Origin: Polycladomyces zharkentensis
GTDB lineage: Bacteria > Bacillota > Bacilli > Thermoactinomycetales > JIR-001
Direction of reading: 5' to 3'
DNA length: 64,000 nt
Assembly (NCBI RefSeq): GCF_016938855.1
Contig: NZ_JAFHAP010000011.1
Span: forward strand, 62,001-126,000
The position numbers and the translations under genes are program-made. Positions 8,792 through 15,433 of this stretch are shown one piece after another. Within the stretch, counting starts at the first letter, position 1. Each line of letters begins with the position of its first letter. The notes beneath the pieces were generated by a model. The model worked only from the letters and a program-made list of their open reading frames with translations, was not told the DNA's origin and did not search any database.

Positions 8792-8942
8792 GTTTATGAA
8801 CTACCTATGAGGAATTGAAACATGTACAAAGCGCGTCCTGTTCAAGTTTATGAACCATCTATCAAGGAATTGAAACAGGTATTCGCCGTATGGCATGTTG
8901 GTTTCATAGGTGGTTTACGAACTACCTACGAGGAATTGAAAC
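8792..8942 (+). CRISPR. CRISPR array 1: three repeats, two spacers
   Basis: Repeats at 8792-8821, 8846-8876 and 8913-8942. The first reads GTTTATGAACTACCTATGAG and ends GAATTGAAAC, a 30-base unit with the ATTGAAAC end typical of type I-B/III arrays. The second is 31 bases with changes and the third has two substitutions. Spacers are 24 and 36 bases; the first is unusually short. A hairpin with T run (8985-9011) ends the unit. No cas gene is in the window. Confidence 0.75.
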
Positions 8943-8983
8943 TCATCACCCACACCTCATTTGACGTCGAACCGGAACGGTGT

Positions 8984-9012
8984 TGGGGAGAGGGGAAATC
9001 CTCTTTTTTTGT
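8984..9012 (+). terminator. Terminator after CRISPR array 1
   Basis: AGAGG...CCTCT stem followed by TTTTTTT. An equivalent hairpin follows array 3 (13440-13464), so the trailing sequence is part of the duplicated unit. Confidence 0.7.
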
Positions 9013-9162
9013 GTCTTGTTTTGACTCAACTTCAGTATAAAGTTAAGTCTTGCAGGTATTCATCCATTCGTGAGGGTGAAATTAGAGAACTGCTAACAAG
9101 AGGTAGGGTGAGCGGATATACAGGACATCATATCATCAGTTTTGAGTAAGTGGAGCAATGTA

Positions 9163-9702
9163 ATGACCAAGAGTGGTTTTACAGTCGGTCCAACAGATGA
9201 ACATGTAATCAATGAGATAAAAAGATCACTGCATCTTAGTGAGAAACTCTTAAGTTGGTATAGAAAATGTGCACCGAGAATAGAGGAGTTGGATTTTGGA
9301 GGTAATCCCATTCATTTGTATGAACCGGAAGAGCTGGTTGATTTACAAATAAATTTTAGCCACGATTTGTATTGTATGAAGAAGAATCCTGACTGGAAAG
9401 AGGATTGGATTGTAATCGCTGATAAAGGTTTGGACCCTTTCATTTTTGATCAGAAAACAGAGAAGATTTATCATGCATTGCATGGGCAGGGACATATCCG
9501 TTTAAGAGAAATTGCACCTTGTTTGGAGGATTTTATTGAGACTTTGAGTATACTTACCGAGATTTGTTATCTCAAGTATCATGGTCAGTTTCTGAATGAT
9601 GGCTGGGAATTCGACAAAAAGATCTTGCAGGAAATTGAGGGAAAGTTGAGTACTTTCCTGCCCAAGGAATGTGTGAAAAATTGGGTAATGATTTTGGAGT
9701 GA
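9163..9702 (+). CDS. SMI1/KNR4 (SUKH) superfamily protein, orphan immunity-type gene
   Basis: A 179-aa protein with the SUKH pattern: an N-terminal helix, LDFGGNPIHLYEPEELVDLQ, then DWIVIADKGLDPFIFD and the closing helix PCLEDFIETLS. SUKH proteins commonly act as immunity proteins for nuclease toxins of polymorphic toxin systems. ATG 9163 is preferred over an upstream TTG because GGAG lies seven bases before it. It is the only intact gene between CRISPR arrays 1 and 2, and no toxin gene accompanies it. Codon use is AT-richer than in flanking housekeeping genes, as expected of acquired cargo. The protected target is unknown. Confidence 0.8.
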   Translation: MTKSGFTVGPTDEHVINEIKRSLHLSEKLLSWYRKCAPRIEELDFGGNPIHLYEPEELVDLQINFSHDLYCMKKNPDWKEDWIVIADKGLDPFIFDQKTEKIYHALHGQGHIRLREIAPCLEDFIETLSILTEICYLKYHGQFLNDGWEFDKKILQEIEGKLSTFLPKECVKNWVMILE

Positions 9703-10149
9703 AGTATGAACTGAATAGGGGACCCAATCGCAATCCTAATATTAACTGAGAGATGGCGTTTCCAATGTCAGTAACACCACACCTTTCCGGGGCAACTTTT
9801 TTCCAAAAAACATTGTAATCGGCATTCCAATAAGCGCAGGATCAAAAAACGCAGAGAAGATACGCTTTGTTGCGAAATTCGGGAAGCGTCGGCCAAAAGT
9901 AGATGAAATGGTTTCGATTGTTTATCCAAACTCGTTGCAAATTTGGCCTGCTTCTATCCAGCTCCTCAATAATGGATTCGTTTACGGCGGTTAGCCGCTT
10001 TTCCCGGATGGAGCGCTCGGTTGAGCAATGGATCATCTTCATTGGTAAGAATCTACCGCTCCTATTTTTCTCCGTTTATGGTACGTCGGATTAAAGTAAA
10101 AGGGTAGGCATCCTATTGATGTCCTACCCTTAGGTGTTTTGATATCAGT

Positions 10150-10330
10150 GGGAATAGAGTTAATTCAATTGGCTATCTGGCTTTCAAATAGTGATGGGCA
10201 CATGGATGATGCGATTCTGAACACTGTTGGTGGTTGATTGGTTATGGGGCTTTTTGGCAGTTCAAACACTTCACACAGGGTCATAAAACCAAATCGAAAC
10301 AAGATCAACCACATATCTTTTCTTGATGAC
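10150..10330 (+). pseudogene. Gene remnant A, related to remnant B at 14590-14765
   Basis: Short in-frame pieces such as GIELIQLAIWLSNS and MDDAILNTVGG correspond to VDDVTLNTVGT and LFKHFTQDQNTKLKQDQ in remnant B, with stops and frameshifts between. The shared nucleotide blocks (TTGATTGGTTATGG, GAAACAAGATCAACCACAT) show common origin. The family is not recognised. Each remnant ends at a GCCGCC-GGCGGC terminator just before a CRISPR array. Confidence 0.4.
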
Positions 10331-10332
10331 AG

Positions 10333-10356
10333 GCCGCCTTTAGGCGGCTTTCTTTT
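10333..10356 (+). terminator. Terminator after remnant A
   Basis: GCCGCC (10333-10338) pairs with GGCGGC (10343-10348), followed by TTTCTTTT. The same hairpin lies at ~14771-14793. Confidence 0.75.
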
Positions 10357-10384
10357 ATGAAACGACATTCTAATAGAGTTGGAA

Positions 10385-10690
10385 GATTTCGATACTTCAT
10401 ATCATAGGTAGTTCATAAAGTTGTAGACGACGCGTTTCGGTGTCACGTCGGAATCTTTGGGTTTCAATACCTCTAGGTATCTTAGAAACTCGTAGGGTGG
10501 TCAAACATCGCTGGAACAGTTGGTTAGTTTCAATACTTCATAGGGATCTCAGAAACGTTTTGGCCGCGTATACATTTGGTTCATCATGTGGTGTTTCAAT
10601 ACCTTATAGGGTAGCTCAGAAACGATATGCCGATGAGTAGGACGTGCGAAAATCATATGGGCTTCAATTCCTCATAGGTAGTTTATAAAC
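10385..10690 (-). CRISPR. CRISPR array 2: five repeats, four spacers, minus orientation
   Basis: Leader-proximal repeat at 10661-10690, then 10593-10623, 10527-10556, 10461-10489 and a degenerate distal one near 10385-10420. On the plus strand the units begin GTTTCAATACC and end AGAAAC or TAAAC, the reverse complement of array 1 repeats. Spacers are 37, 36, 37 and ~40 bases, normal for type I-B. Repeats decay away from the leader. The leader lies to the right, so arrays 1 and 2 converge on the SUKH gene. Confidence 0.85.
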
Positions 10691-10842
10691 CCCTCAGATG
10701 CACGTTAATTGCCTCTTCATTATAGCAGAATTTCCATCTTTATTGATCGATAACACCCGATAACCATAAATTCATGCACAAACAAAAGAATGATTGTCGT
10801 CGATCCCCAGGGGTTTTTGCACCACTCCTGATCGACGACAAA
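10691..10842 (-). promoter_or_regulatory. CRISPR leader of array 2
   Basis: Reverse-complement copy of the array 1 leader, including the extended -10 (TGCTATAAT on the minus strand, near 10716-10726) and the GTCGTCGATC hairpin at its outer end (10796-10839). Confidence 0.75.
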
Positions 10843-11081
10843 AGAAACTCTACACACAAGAGGAACGGTTGTTATGTTTATCAGGAGTACTGTTATGAAA
10901 GGCGGGATTGCTTTCAGAGATCAATAGCATTTTGAAGGATGAAGCTGCTCTGCGTTAGGCTTGGTATATTCTTTTTGATTCGTTGGATATCATGAAATGC
11001 ACATAAACATCCGATGCAAATCTACATGTTTACTTCTACTCAAGCCGGATAATGGCATCAATCGGTTTTTTTCCAGCTATT

Positions 11082-11194
11082 GATTTATTTGTCCCATGTT
11101 TCGATGAAGTGTGTTGAGGATAAGGAATATGAATTACTTCAATTACCAGATGTGCAACCGGCAAAATCCTGTGTAAGACAAGAAGACATGATAA
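11082..11194 (+). repeat. Direct repeat, copy 2 (partner at 8108-8219)
   Basis: Same-orientation duplicate of 8108-8219 with scattered substitutions and small indels. Confidence 0.8.
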
Positions 11195-11356
11195 AGCCAT
11201 TTGTGTATATTTATCAGACGATCCGCGAAATCCACTTCCAATGGGAGCATTAGCAACGCCCCCGTGCTGATCATCACAATGAGTTGTCCGATGGAACCTG
11301 TTCAGATACGACTTGTCTTCACCGGAAAACAAATGAAGCCGATCGTTTATATCTTT

Positions 11357-11365
11357 TGATATAAT
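11357..11365 (+). promoter_or_regulatory. Extended -10 promoter of the DUF1963 gene
   Basis: TGATATAAT (TGn plus a perfect TATAAT) lies 25 bases before the GTG start. No good -35 is seen, as is common with extended -10 promoters. Confidence 0.5.
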
Positions 11366-11389
11366 AACATGTCGGGAGGAGGATAGAAC

Positions 11390-12196
11390 GTGGGAAAAAT
11401 AATGAATTATCTAACTGAGATAATGAATATGAAACAAAAAGCATTGGATGTCATTGATCGAAGCGGGCTTCCCGCAGATGTTTGCTCTGTTTTGAAAAAA
11501 GATCTTAGGTATTCCATTCAAATCAAAACCGAACGTGTGAAAAACGGTGAAAGTCTTCCGATTGGCCAAACGAAATTTGGAGGGGTTCCGCATTTACCTG
11601 ATCATATCGAGTGGCCGATGTATCATGATCAATACATTCCGTTCTTCTGTCAGCTTAATTTAGCAGAAATTGCGCCTTGGGATTTTGAAAATCGGTTGCC
11701 CAAAAAGGGCTTGTTATATTTCTTTGATACCCAAGAACCCGGTGAAGGGTATAACGTCATTTACTATGATGGGGATATCCAAAACCTGAAACCCCGTTAT
11801 CTGAAAGATGAATCTATGATATTTGAATGGGGCGAACCTTACCATGAGTGTAAAGTTTCTTTCGCTCCGGCATGGATGTTAGCAACATATCCTTCCGCCG
11901 AATTTGATCTCGCATTGGAAAGACATGGTATTGATGACTCGCTTGATGTATATTGGAAAGCAACGGATGAACTGGATCATTTAACCCCGGATTTTGAACA
12001 TCGAATTTTTGGCTATCCGTACATGGGTTATTCCGGTACTGATGACAGAGAAACACTGCTGCTGGAAGTAAGTTCGAATGATGAGATGGATTTGACCATT
12101 TGGGATGCTGGATTGGCTCAATATTTTATGCCTGTTACGGACCAAAAACCTTTCTGTGAGTTTGATAAGGTAGAACGAGGTATTTACTCCTCATAA
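11390..12196 (+). CDS. YwqG/DUF1963 family protein, orphan immunity-type gene
   Basis: A 268-aa protein with DUF1963 landmarks: KFGGVPHLPDHIEWP, FFCQLNLAEIAPW, LPKKGLLYFFD and the late acidic strand TLLLEVSSNDEMDL. Members such as YwqG lie in polymorphic-toxin loci and are predicted immunity proteins. GTG 11390 has GGGAGGAGG seven bases upstream. The C-terminus (AQYFMPVTDQKPFCEFDKVE) matches the family's closing strands, so it is full length. It is followed by a SUKH gene, with no toxin between. Function as immunity is inferred from family and neighbours. Confidence 0.82.
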   Translation: MGKIMNYLTEIMNMKQKALDVIDRSGLPADVCSVLKKDLRYSIQIKTERVKNGESLPIGQTKFGGVPHLPDHIEWPMYHDQYIPFFCQLNLAEIAPWDFENRLPKKGLLYFFDTQEPGEGYNVIYYDGDIQNLKPRYLKDESMIFEWGEPYHECKVSFAPAWMLATYPSAEFDLALERHGIDDSLDVYWKATDELDHLTPDFEHRIFGYPYMGYSGTDDRETLLLEVSSNDEMDLTIWDAGLAQYFMPVTDQKPFCEFDKVERGIYSS

Positions 12197-12322
12197 GAGG
12201 TTAAATAAGGGACCAGGGTACATGCCCATCAGGCTTAGAAAAAAGTGATCCCAAAACGAAAAGGGGCAATGTTACAGATCCGTAATCACTTTGATTGGTT
12301 GATTAGAGGAAGGAGCCCGCCG

Positions 12323-12754
12323 TTGAAAATCGGAGTACTCAAAAATATGCTGGAAAAACGTGGGGTTTTGCAAAAACTTTCTCCCTTAACCGGTCAAGAG
12401 ATTGAGGGGATTCGTAGAAATTTTCCTGGTATTCCGGAGGACTATCTGTCTTTTTTGGCAGAGTGTGGATATGGAGAGTTGGGAGTGTTTCTCTATAGTG
12501 GCCCGATAAAAGCAAACGAGATGTATGATTATGAAGAGTTGAAAGAAGAAGATCCCATCGAGTATGAAAAGTGGGAGCAAACATGGTTGATTGGAGACTA
12601 TGGAATGGGGGATGCTTTCGGATACTGCATTCAAAATGGAAAGTATCATCTCGTAGATGTAGATCATGTCTCCTTGGAGATACAGGAACGATCGACCGAT
12701 TTCTGTACGTTTCTGACTTCTTTCGTATCCTCAGACAATGCAGACGCAAAATGA
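12323..12754 (+). CDS. SMI1/KNR4 (SUKH) family protein, orphan immunity-type gene
   Basis: A 143-aa SUKH protein. The fold entry LTGQEIEGIRRNFPGIPEDY and FLAECGYGELG are classic SMI1/KNR4 motifs, followed by GDYGMGDAFGY and the closing helix DFCTFLTSF. TTG 12323 is chosen because GGAAGGAG lies about eight bases upstream; an ATG far upstream has no ribosome site and would add an unrelated N-terminus. It is about 125 bases after the DUF1963 gene, probably co-transcribed. With that gene and the SUKH gene at 9163 it makes a set of solitary immunity genes. Confidence 0.83.
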   Translation: MKIGVLKNMLEKRGVLQKLSPLTGQEIEGIRRNFPGIPEDYLSFLAECGYGELGVFLYSGPIKANEMYDYEELKEEDPIEYEKWEQTWLIGDYGMGDAFGYCIQNGKYHLVDVDHVSLEIQERSTDFCTFLTSFVSSDNADAK

Positions 12755-12760
12755 TCGGGA

Positions 12761-13103
12761 ATGAAACAAAATAACGCTGATCGAAGTAAGAAGACTTTCC
12801 CACAAGATGGAGTTAGCTACCAGATAAAAATGATGATTACGTCGGAACACACGAACAGGCCGACAAAGTATGTATCCTCCGTCGCTTCATTCTTGGGAAA
12901 TTCTCTTGATGAAGAAACGGAAAACCGGATTCTTCGGTTCGACAGACACGATTGATTTGATGATATATTTTTCTGGTGATCATAGAGAACGGGTTAAGAT
13001 TACGCTGGCATCTCATTTGGATATGGATGAGCTCACATTGTACGAGCGCGAGATAAGAGTGGATAAATATATATCAGAAAATATGAAGAGGGCGCGTATG
13101 TGA
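12761..13103 (+). pseudogene. Frameshifted remnant of a small gene
   Basis: Two overlapping frames together look like one protein broken near 12940. The first covers 12761-12955 (ending ETENRILRFDRHD); the second ends DELTLYEREIRVDKYISE at 13103. Neither has a good ribosome site. Composition resembles the neighbouring immunity genes, but no family is recognised. A real short gene in the second frame cannot be excluded. Confidence 0.3.
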
Positions 13104-13174
13104 TGGAGGAAGTACTCCTTCAGCCACCCATTTTCAATGGTGGATCAGGTGATGCGGTTTTTCCGCAAGATTGT

Positions 13175-13325
13175 CTGTCGTCGATCAGGAATGGTGCAAA
13201 AACCCCTGGGGATCGACAACAATCATTCTTCTGTTTGGGCATGAATTTATGGTTATTGGGCATTATCGATCGATAAAGATGGGAATTCTGCTATAATTAA
13301 AAGGCAATGATCGTGTATCGGAGGG
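13175..13325 (+). promoter_or_regulatory. CRISPR leader of array 3
   Basis: Third copy of the leader: GTCGTCGATC hairpin at 13177-13219, T-rich centre, extended -10 TGCTATAAT at 13289-13297, first repeat at 13326. Confidence 0.75.
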
Positions 13326-13419
13326 GTTTTTGAACTACCTATAAGGAATTGAAACTCCAAGAACCGAACGTCGTCGGCCACAACCTCCGTGACGTTTATG
13401 AACTACCTATAAGGAATTG
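13326..13419 (+). CRISPR. CRISPR array 3: one full and one truncated repeat, one 38-base spacer
   Basis: Repeat 13326-13355 begins GTTTTTGAACTACC and ends GAATTGAAAC. After a 38-base spacer (13356-13393) a second repeat begins GTTTATGAACTACC but is cut after GGAATTG at 13419, where it joins the trailing sequence also seen after array 1. A terminator follows at 13440-13464. Confidence 0.7.
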
Positions 13420-13439
13420 TAGAACCGGAAAAATGTTGA

Positions 13440-13464
13440 GGGAGAGGGGTACCCTCTCTTTTTT
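13440..13464 (+). terminator. Terminator after CRISPR array 3
   Basis: GGGAGAGGG pairs with CCCTCTC and is followed by TTTTTT; counterpart of the hairpin at 8984. Confidence 0.8.
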
Positions 13465-13834
13465 GTGTGGATGTTTTGACTCGAGTCAGTATAACTCTGG
13501 ATCAGGTTGATAGGCGGGGAGAAAAAATAGATGCCTAAAAAGGTAAATTTCTGGAGCTGAGAGGGTGATAGAAACAGAAAAAGCCCAGCAATACACTGGG
13601 CAAGTAAAATTCACACGTGGTGTTTATTTCCTTTTGCTATCTTAAACATTGTAACATGCAGTGTCTGTATCCTACTGAAGCGGTGTCTCCGGGGAGGTTT
13701 ACCGTTTTTCCAGCGTCATATGTTTGGATAGGAGCTTTGTCTCAAATAAGAGAAAATTGCCATCCGCTTGGTCTGACTTGTCACCGCTCACCGTTCACCG
13801 AGAAAACATTCCAGCCTCACGGTTTTACTTGCCC
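13465..13834. other. Intergenic stretch inside the second CRISPR cassette
   Basis: No gene with a usable start or recognisable motif. The bases next to the array (GTTTTGACTC...GTCAGTATAA) match the corresponding place after array 1. CCCAGCAATACACTGGG (13586-13602) is a small hairpin. Confidence 0.4.
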
Positions 13835-14290
13835 CTAGGAACGGGCTTCTCTTGCAATCTCTTCCCAGGTGATACCTTTTTTTCGCTGAAGATTGCTGAT
13901 CACTTCCTCATCAAAGTTCAGGAGACAAACAGTGAAATCCTCTATCCGGAGAAGTGGTTTCTCGTTTTTCAAAAGCTCAAAGCTCCATAGTAACGGTCGA
14001 TACCCTTCGGATGGATCATCCAAATACTTGTAGAACAAATTTCTGTTTTTTTGGTTGATGGGTCCGTCCACCTGAATACTGTTCTCCATCCCTTCCCACG
14101 GTCGAATGGTGACTTCAGACAGGCTTGCAAACTCATTTTTTCCCGTCATCAGGGGATTGTTCGGATCATATTCATTTTGAGCGCCCGGAAAAAAAACACG
14201 GAACCTCGTACACTCCTCCAAGTAGAAGTCAAAGATTTGAATCCAGTTTTCATAACTTGGGATATGGGAAATGACCAAACGATCGCTCAT
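13835..14290 (-). CDS. Putative immunity protein, 151 aa, family not recognised
   Basis: Acidic soluble protein with an aromatic-rich start (SYENWIQIFDFYLEE), a middle rich in Asp/Asn and Gly, and the C-terminal part EEVISNLQRKKGITWEEIA. It lies 27 bases downstream, on the same strand, of a fragment resembling a toxin C-terminus (14318-14521), the usual toxin-immunity order. The ATG at 14290 has only a weak ribosome site, consistent with an original coupling to the toxin gene. It sits between CRISPR arrays 3 and 4, the position held by the SUKH gene in the first cassette. The role is inferred from context. Confidence 0.55.
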   Translation of the reverse strand: MSDRLVISHIPSYENWIQIFDFYLEECTRFRVFFPGAQNEYDPNNPLMTGKNEFASLSEVTIRPWEGMENSIQVDGPINQKNRNLFYKYLDDPSEGYRPLLWSFELLKNEKPLLRIEDFTVCLLNFDEEVISNLQRKKGITWEEIAREARS

Positions 14291-14317
14291 TCAGTTTCAC
14301 CCGGCTTTTCAATGGAG

Positions 14318-14521
14318 TTAGTTAACAGTCGGGAGATCTTGAATCTTGTTCAAGTCTAATTGAAAATGCTTTTTCAGATATTTTTCAAATTTATCTTTCT
14401 TTTTACAATCTTTATGATTGGCGTGGCTCTCGTCGAAAGGTATGACTGGAACAGAATCGCCTGGCACGATGAGATCAGCAACGATGATCGCAATAACCCC
14501 CCCTACGTTCACGAGGAGTTT
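14318..14521 (-). pseudogene. Probable toxin C-terminal fragment upstream of the putative immunity gene
   Basis: About 67 codons open from a stop at 14524-14522. The segment is a short hydrophobic stretch (GGVIAIIVADLIVPGD) followed by a Lys-rich, His-containing end (DESHANHKDCKKKDKFEKY). This layout is common in tips of polymorphic toxins left as orphan cassettes. A GTG at 14512 exists but without a ribosome site. Nothing upstream in frame continues the protein, so a delivery domain is lost. The toxin class is not recognised. Confidence 0.35.
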
Positions 14522-14579
14522 TCAACTCTCAAGTTCAACTATACTTGCGACCGTCCGTTAGGAGTAGAAGGAGCGAAAA

Positions 14580-14793
14580 CCGATTTTGGTGGGGATGGAG
14601 TTAATTCAAGTGGCAGTTAGCTATCAATGGAACATTAAGGAGTATCGACGTGGATGATGTGACCCTGAATACTGTAGGTACATTGATTGGTTATGGATCT
14701 TTTCGGCTGTTCAAACACTTTACACAGGATCAAAATACGAAACTGAAACAAGATCAACCACATAGGACAGGCCGCCTTAGGCGGCTTTCTTTT
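14580..14793 (+). pseudogene. Gene remnant B with terminator, related to remnant A
   Basis: One frame reads SIDVDDVTLNTVGTLIGYG and then FRLFKHFTQDQNTKLKQDQ without a start. The upstream piece GGDGVNSSG is in another frame, so a frameshift separates them. It ends at GCCGCC...GGCGGC (14771-14787) with TTTCTTTT. Nucleotide blocks match 10150-10356. Confidence 0.4.
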
Positions 14794-14795
14794 AT

Positions 14796-14960
14796 ACCTC
14801 GTACCTTATAGGTAGCTTAGAAACGTGGGAACAACAGGGAGAAAGTAGCGTACATTAACAAATTTTAATGCCTAATATAGGTAGCTCAGAAACTCGACAA
14901 TTTCCGAAAACAGTGGAGGAAGAAGAGTCTGTTTCAATACCTTATAGGTAGCTCAGAAAC
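14796..14960 (-). CRISPR. CRISPR array 4: three repeats, two spacers, minus orientation
   Basis: Leader-proximal repeat 14931-14960 (plus strand begins GTTTCAATACC and ends CTCAGAAAC), then 14863-14893 and a decayed one at ~14796-14824. Spacers are 37 and 38 bases. The leader is on the right (14961-15112), so arrays 3 and 4 converge on the putative immunity gene, just as arrays 1 and 2 converge on the SUKH gene. Confidence 0.8.
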
Positions 14961-15112
14961 CCCTCCGATGCACTATAATTGCCTCTTCATTATAACAGAT
15001 TCCCCATCTTTATTGATCAACGATGCTCGAAAAACATAAAATCATGCACAAATAAAAGAATCGTTGTTGTCGATCCCCGAGGGTTTTTGCACCACTCCTG
15101 ATCGACGACAAA
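14961..15112 (-). promoter_or_regulatory. CRISPR leader of array 4
   Basis: Fourth leader copy, minus orientation, with TGTTATAAT near 14988-14996 and the outer hairpin at 15068-15110 (slightly altered: CCGAGGG instead of CCAGGGG). Confidence 0.75.
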
Positions 15113-15252
15113 AGAGACTCCCAAAACAAAAGGAACGGTTGCTATGTTCATCAGGGATTCCGTTATTATAATTTTATGAAATGAGGGAGATGAAATTGCT
15201 GTAAGCAATCGATGGCACCCGGAAGGGATGAAATGCTCCGTGTTAAAAAATT
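15113..15252. other. Flank of the second CRISPR cassette
   Basis: AAAGGAACGGTTGCTATGTT and following bases resemble the flank outside array 2 (10855-10890), marking the right edge of the duplicated unit. No gene seen. Confidence 0.4.
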
Positions 15253-15288
15253 GTATATAAAAAATAACGGGACGCTCAAGCTCCCGTT
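15253..15288 (-). terminator. Terminator of the receptor-peptide operon
   Basis: On the minus strand AACGGGAGC pairs with the complementary GCGTCCCGTT and is followed by ATTTTTTATAT. It lies 13 bases after the peptide gene stop. Confidence 0.85.
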
Positions 15289-15301
15289 AATTCAAAAAAT
15301 C

Positions 15302-15433
15302 TTATCCGCTTCTTGGGTCTCCCATGGTTGGAGAAACATCAGCAATAGTTGATGGGTTTTTGGGGATGGAAGAGAATGTTAGCCCTAAACTTAGTAGTAG
15401 GGCTATGGTGAGGATTATTTTACAAAATCTCAT
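15302..15433 (-). CDS. 43-aa secreted pro-peptide, probable quorum-sensing signal (Phr/PapR-like)
   Basis: Short gene, easily missed. The ATG at 15433 overlaps the last codons of the upstream HTH-TPR gene (its stop TAA is at 15422-15420) in the +1 frame, a coupling typical of rap-phr and plcR-papR style pairs. The protein starts MRFCKIILTIALLLSLG, a basic residue plus hydrophobic signal segment, then a small-residue region and a polar end ...SPTMGDPRSG. In such pairs the C-terminal 5-10 residues are released outside, re-imported by an oligopeptide permease, and bind the receptor. A terminator follows directly. The mature peptide is not predictable with certainty. Confidence 0.75.
   Translation of the reverse strand: MRFCKIILTIALLLSLGLTFSSIPKNPSTIADVSPTMGDPRSG

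Larger units (their letters stand above)
9703..10384. other. Decayed stretch between the SUKH gene and CRISPR array 2
   Basis: No intact gene. A minus-strand open frame at 9842-10042 (66 codons) has no good start signal or family I recognise. A hairpin at 10100-10131 (AAGGGTAGG with CCTACCCTT) may be a terminator. Bases 10150-10300 hold a decayed gene end also present before array 4 (14590-14760), closed by the GCCGCC/GGCGGC terminator at 10333-10356. Confidence 0.45.
10843..11389. other. Intergenic stretch with the second direct repeat
   Basis: Just outside the array 2 leader, GAGGAACGGTTGTTATGTT resembles the sequence outside the array 4 leader (15135-15160), extending the duplicated unit. 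Bases 11082-11194 are the second copy of the 8108 repeat. A 98-codon minus-strand frame (11036-11332) has no clear ribosome site and crosses the repeat; it is not called. An extended -10 for the next gene is at 11357-11365. Confidence 0.45.

Noticed and set aside
8600-15120. cas genes near the CRISPR arrays
   Set aside because: All open frames between and around the arrays were examined; none shows Cas1, Cas2, Cas3 or Cascade motifs.
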